Source of the DNA: Anaerolineales bacterium UBA2232
GTDB taxonomy: Bacteria > Chloroflexota > Anaerolineae > UBA2200
Assembly (NCBI GenBank): GCA_002348045.1
Contig: DDYO01000258.1
Coordinates: forward strand, 15,564-32,320
DNA length: 16,757 nucleotides
Direction of reading: 5' to 3'
The position numbers were made by a program, and so were the translations under genes. Of this stretch, positions 15,012-16,757 are shown piece by piece (the stretch's first letter is position 1; each line of letters starts with the position of its first letter). The notes under the pieces are model-generated. The model searched no databases. It was not told the origin of the DNA and worked only from the letters and a program-made list of their open reading frames with translations.

Positions 15012-15356
15012 GATGCCAACCCACTTCTATTTCGTGACGTCCGTTGACCATCTTAACATGATTACGACTCAAATTACTGGATTGGTAGCAATATGGACCC
15101 AGCTCAATAGCCCTCCCATGGTGGTGAGCCGGTCTCGCTTTCCGCCATCACATCATCGACTTGGGTATCCGGTGCTGACGGCAGCTGGTAGGGGTTCACG
15201 GCTTCCTCCCATGATCCCGAGCGCGGCAACCATTCCTCTACCGCCAATGCCGGGGGGGTTTCCAGCATGCTCAAACTCCTCACATCTTCAGATCGTATGG
15301 ACGAGTATGGCAGCACGCGCCCTTTTCCGCATCACCCATTCGATGGATATTTTGGC
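15012..15356. other. Interval between kinase genes; possible small gene and decayed coding sequence
   Basis: This 345-base interval contains the possible small gene at 15104-15268. Just ahead of the kinase start, the minus-strand frame reads [19 protein letters not shown] after a TAG at 15027-15029, which resembles the tail of a PAS domain. Further upstream this frame is closed by more stops, so no complete PAS domain is present. No clear promoter or terminator was recognised. Confidence 0.4.
15104..15268 (-). CDS. Possible 54-residue acidic small protein, unknown
   Basis: I do not recognise this protein. The start ATG (15268) is supported by AGGAG with 8 bases of spacing, one of the best ribosome sites on this strand. 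The product (MLETPPALAVEEWLPRSGSW, then a Pro- and acid-rich second half ending GSPPWEGY) is acidic, has no membrane helix and no signal peptide. A GTG at 15316 in frame, with AAGGG 4 bases upstream, would make it 70 residues. It sits between two kinase genes on the same strand, so it would be co-transcribed with the signalling cassette. It could also be an accidental frame in decayed sequence. Codon-level conservation in relatives would decide. Confidence 0.35.
   Translation of the reverse strand: MLETPPALAVEEWLPRSGSWEEAVNPYQLPSAPDTQVDDVMAESETGSPPWEGY

Positions 15357-16757
<1,401 letters not shown>

Overview
The window reads as a chromosomal stretch from a diderm (outer-membrane) bacterium with fairly GC-rich DNA, probably in the upper fifties per cent judged by eye. 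The diderm call rests on a small outer-membrane beta-barrel protein with a Sec signal peptide, a lipoprotein-like beta-propeller and exported proteases. The lineage cannot be fixed from sequence alone. The mix of FlgD-type Ig repeats, a short phosphorylase-type GlgP, YtxH, an lmo0937-type mini membrane protein and GAF/PAS kinases recalls environmental phyla such as Armatimonadota, Chloroflexota or proteobacteria, but this is only an impression. No tRNA, rRNA, CRISPR array or intact insertion sequence was seen.

Layout. Bases 1-2007 hold the 3' part of an alpha-glucan phosphorylase (plus strand). A trypsin-fold HtrA-like protease without export signal or PDZ domain follows (2166-3041). A 460-bp gene-free stretch then leads to a secreted 828-residue protein (3504-5990) with four FlgD-type Ig domains, arranged as an in-frame 222-codon tandem duplication, and two C-terminal jelly-roll-like modules. 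Convergent to it are a MerR-family regulator (6133-6798) and a six-bladed PD40/TolB-type propeller lipoprotein (6913-7851). After a second gene-free stretch come a 49-residue membrane protein of the lmo0937/DUF5670 type, an M48 metalloprotease and, further on, a YtxH glycine-zipper protein (all plus). A perfect 13-bp hairpin separates YtxH from a convergent outer-membrane beta-barrel protein.

From about 11.1 kb to the end everything lies on the minus strand and is two-component signalling. Reading in transcription order from the right edge: a PAS-HisKA kinase fragment, a kinase lacking the first half of its receiver domain, a possible 54-residue protein, a GAF-PAS-HisKA-HATPase kinase, a stand-alone Rcp1-type receiver, a REC-HisKA_3-HATPase kinase and a NarL/LuxR-type response regulator. 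The last four form a tight cassette in which every junction can be a 4-base ATGA overlap. It looks like a phosphorelay that ends in one DNA-binding regulator.

The points most worth a second look are: (i) a duplicated segment of about 115 bp (3185-3299 and 8122-8242), placed in the same orientation ahead of two unrelated envelope genes and containing a shared imperfect palindrome; (ii) a deletion/fusion scar at 16292-16307 that destroyed two signalling proteins; (iii) a C-x-C-x2-C-x2-C cluster in the GAF domain of the main kinase; (iv) the modular secreted protein. The middle of the window (proteases, small membrane proteins, YtxH, propeller, barrel) could be an envelope-maintenance or stress gene set, but that is inference from the families only.
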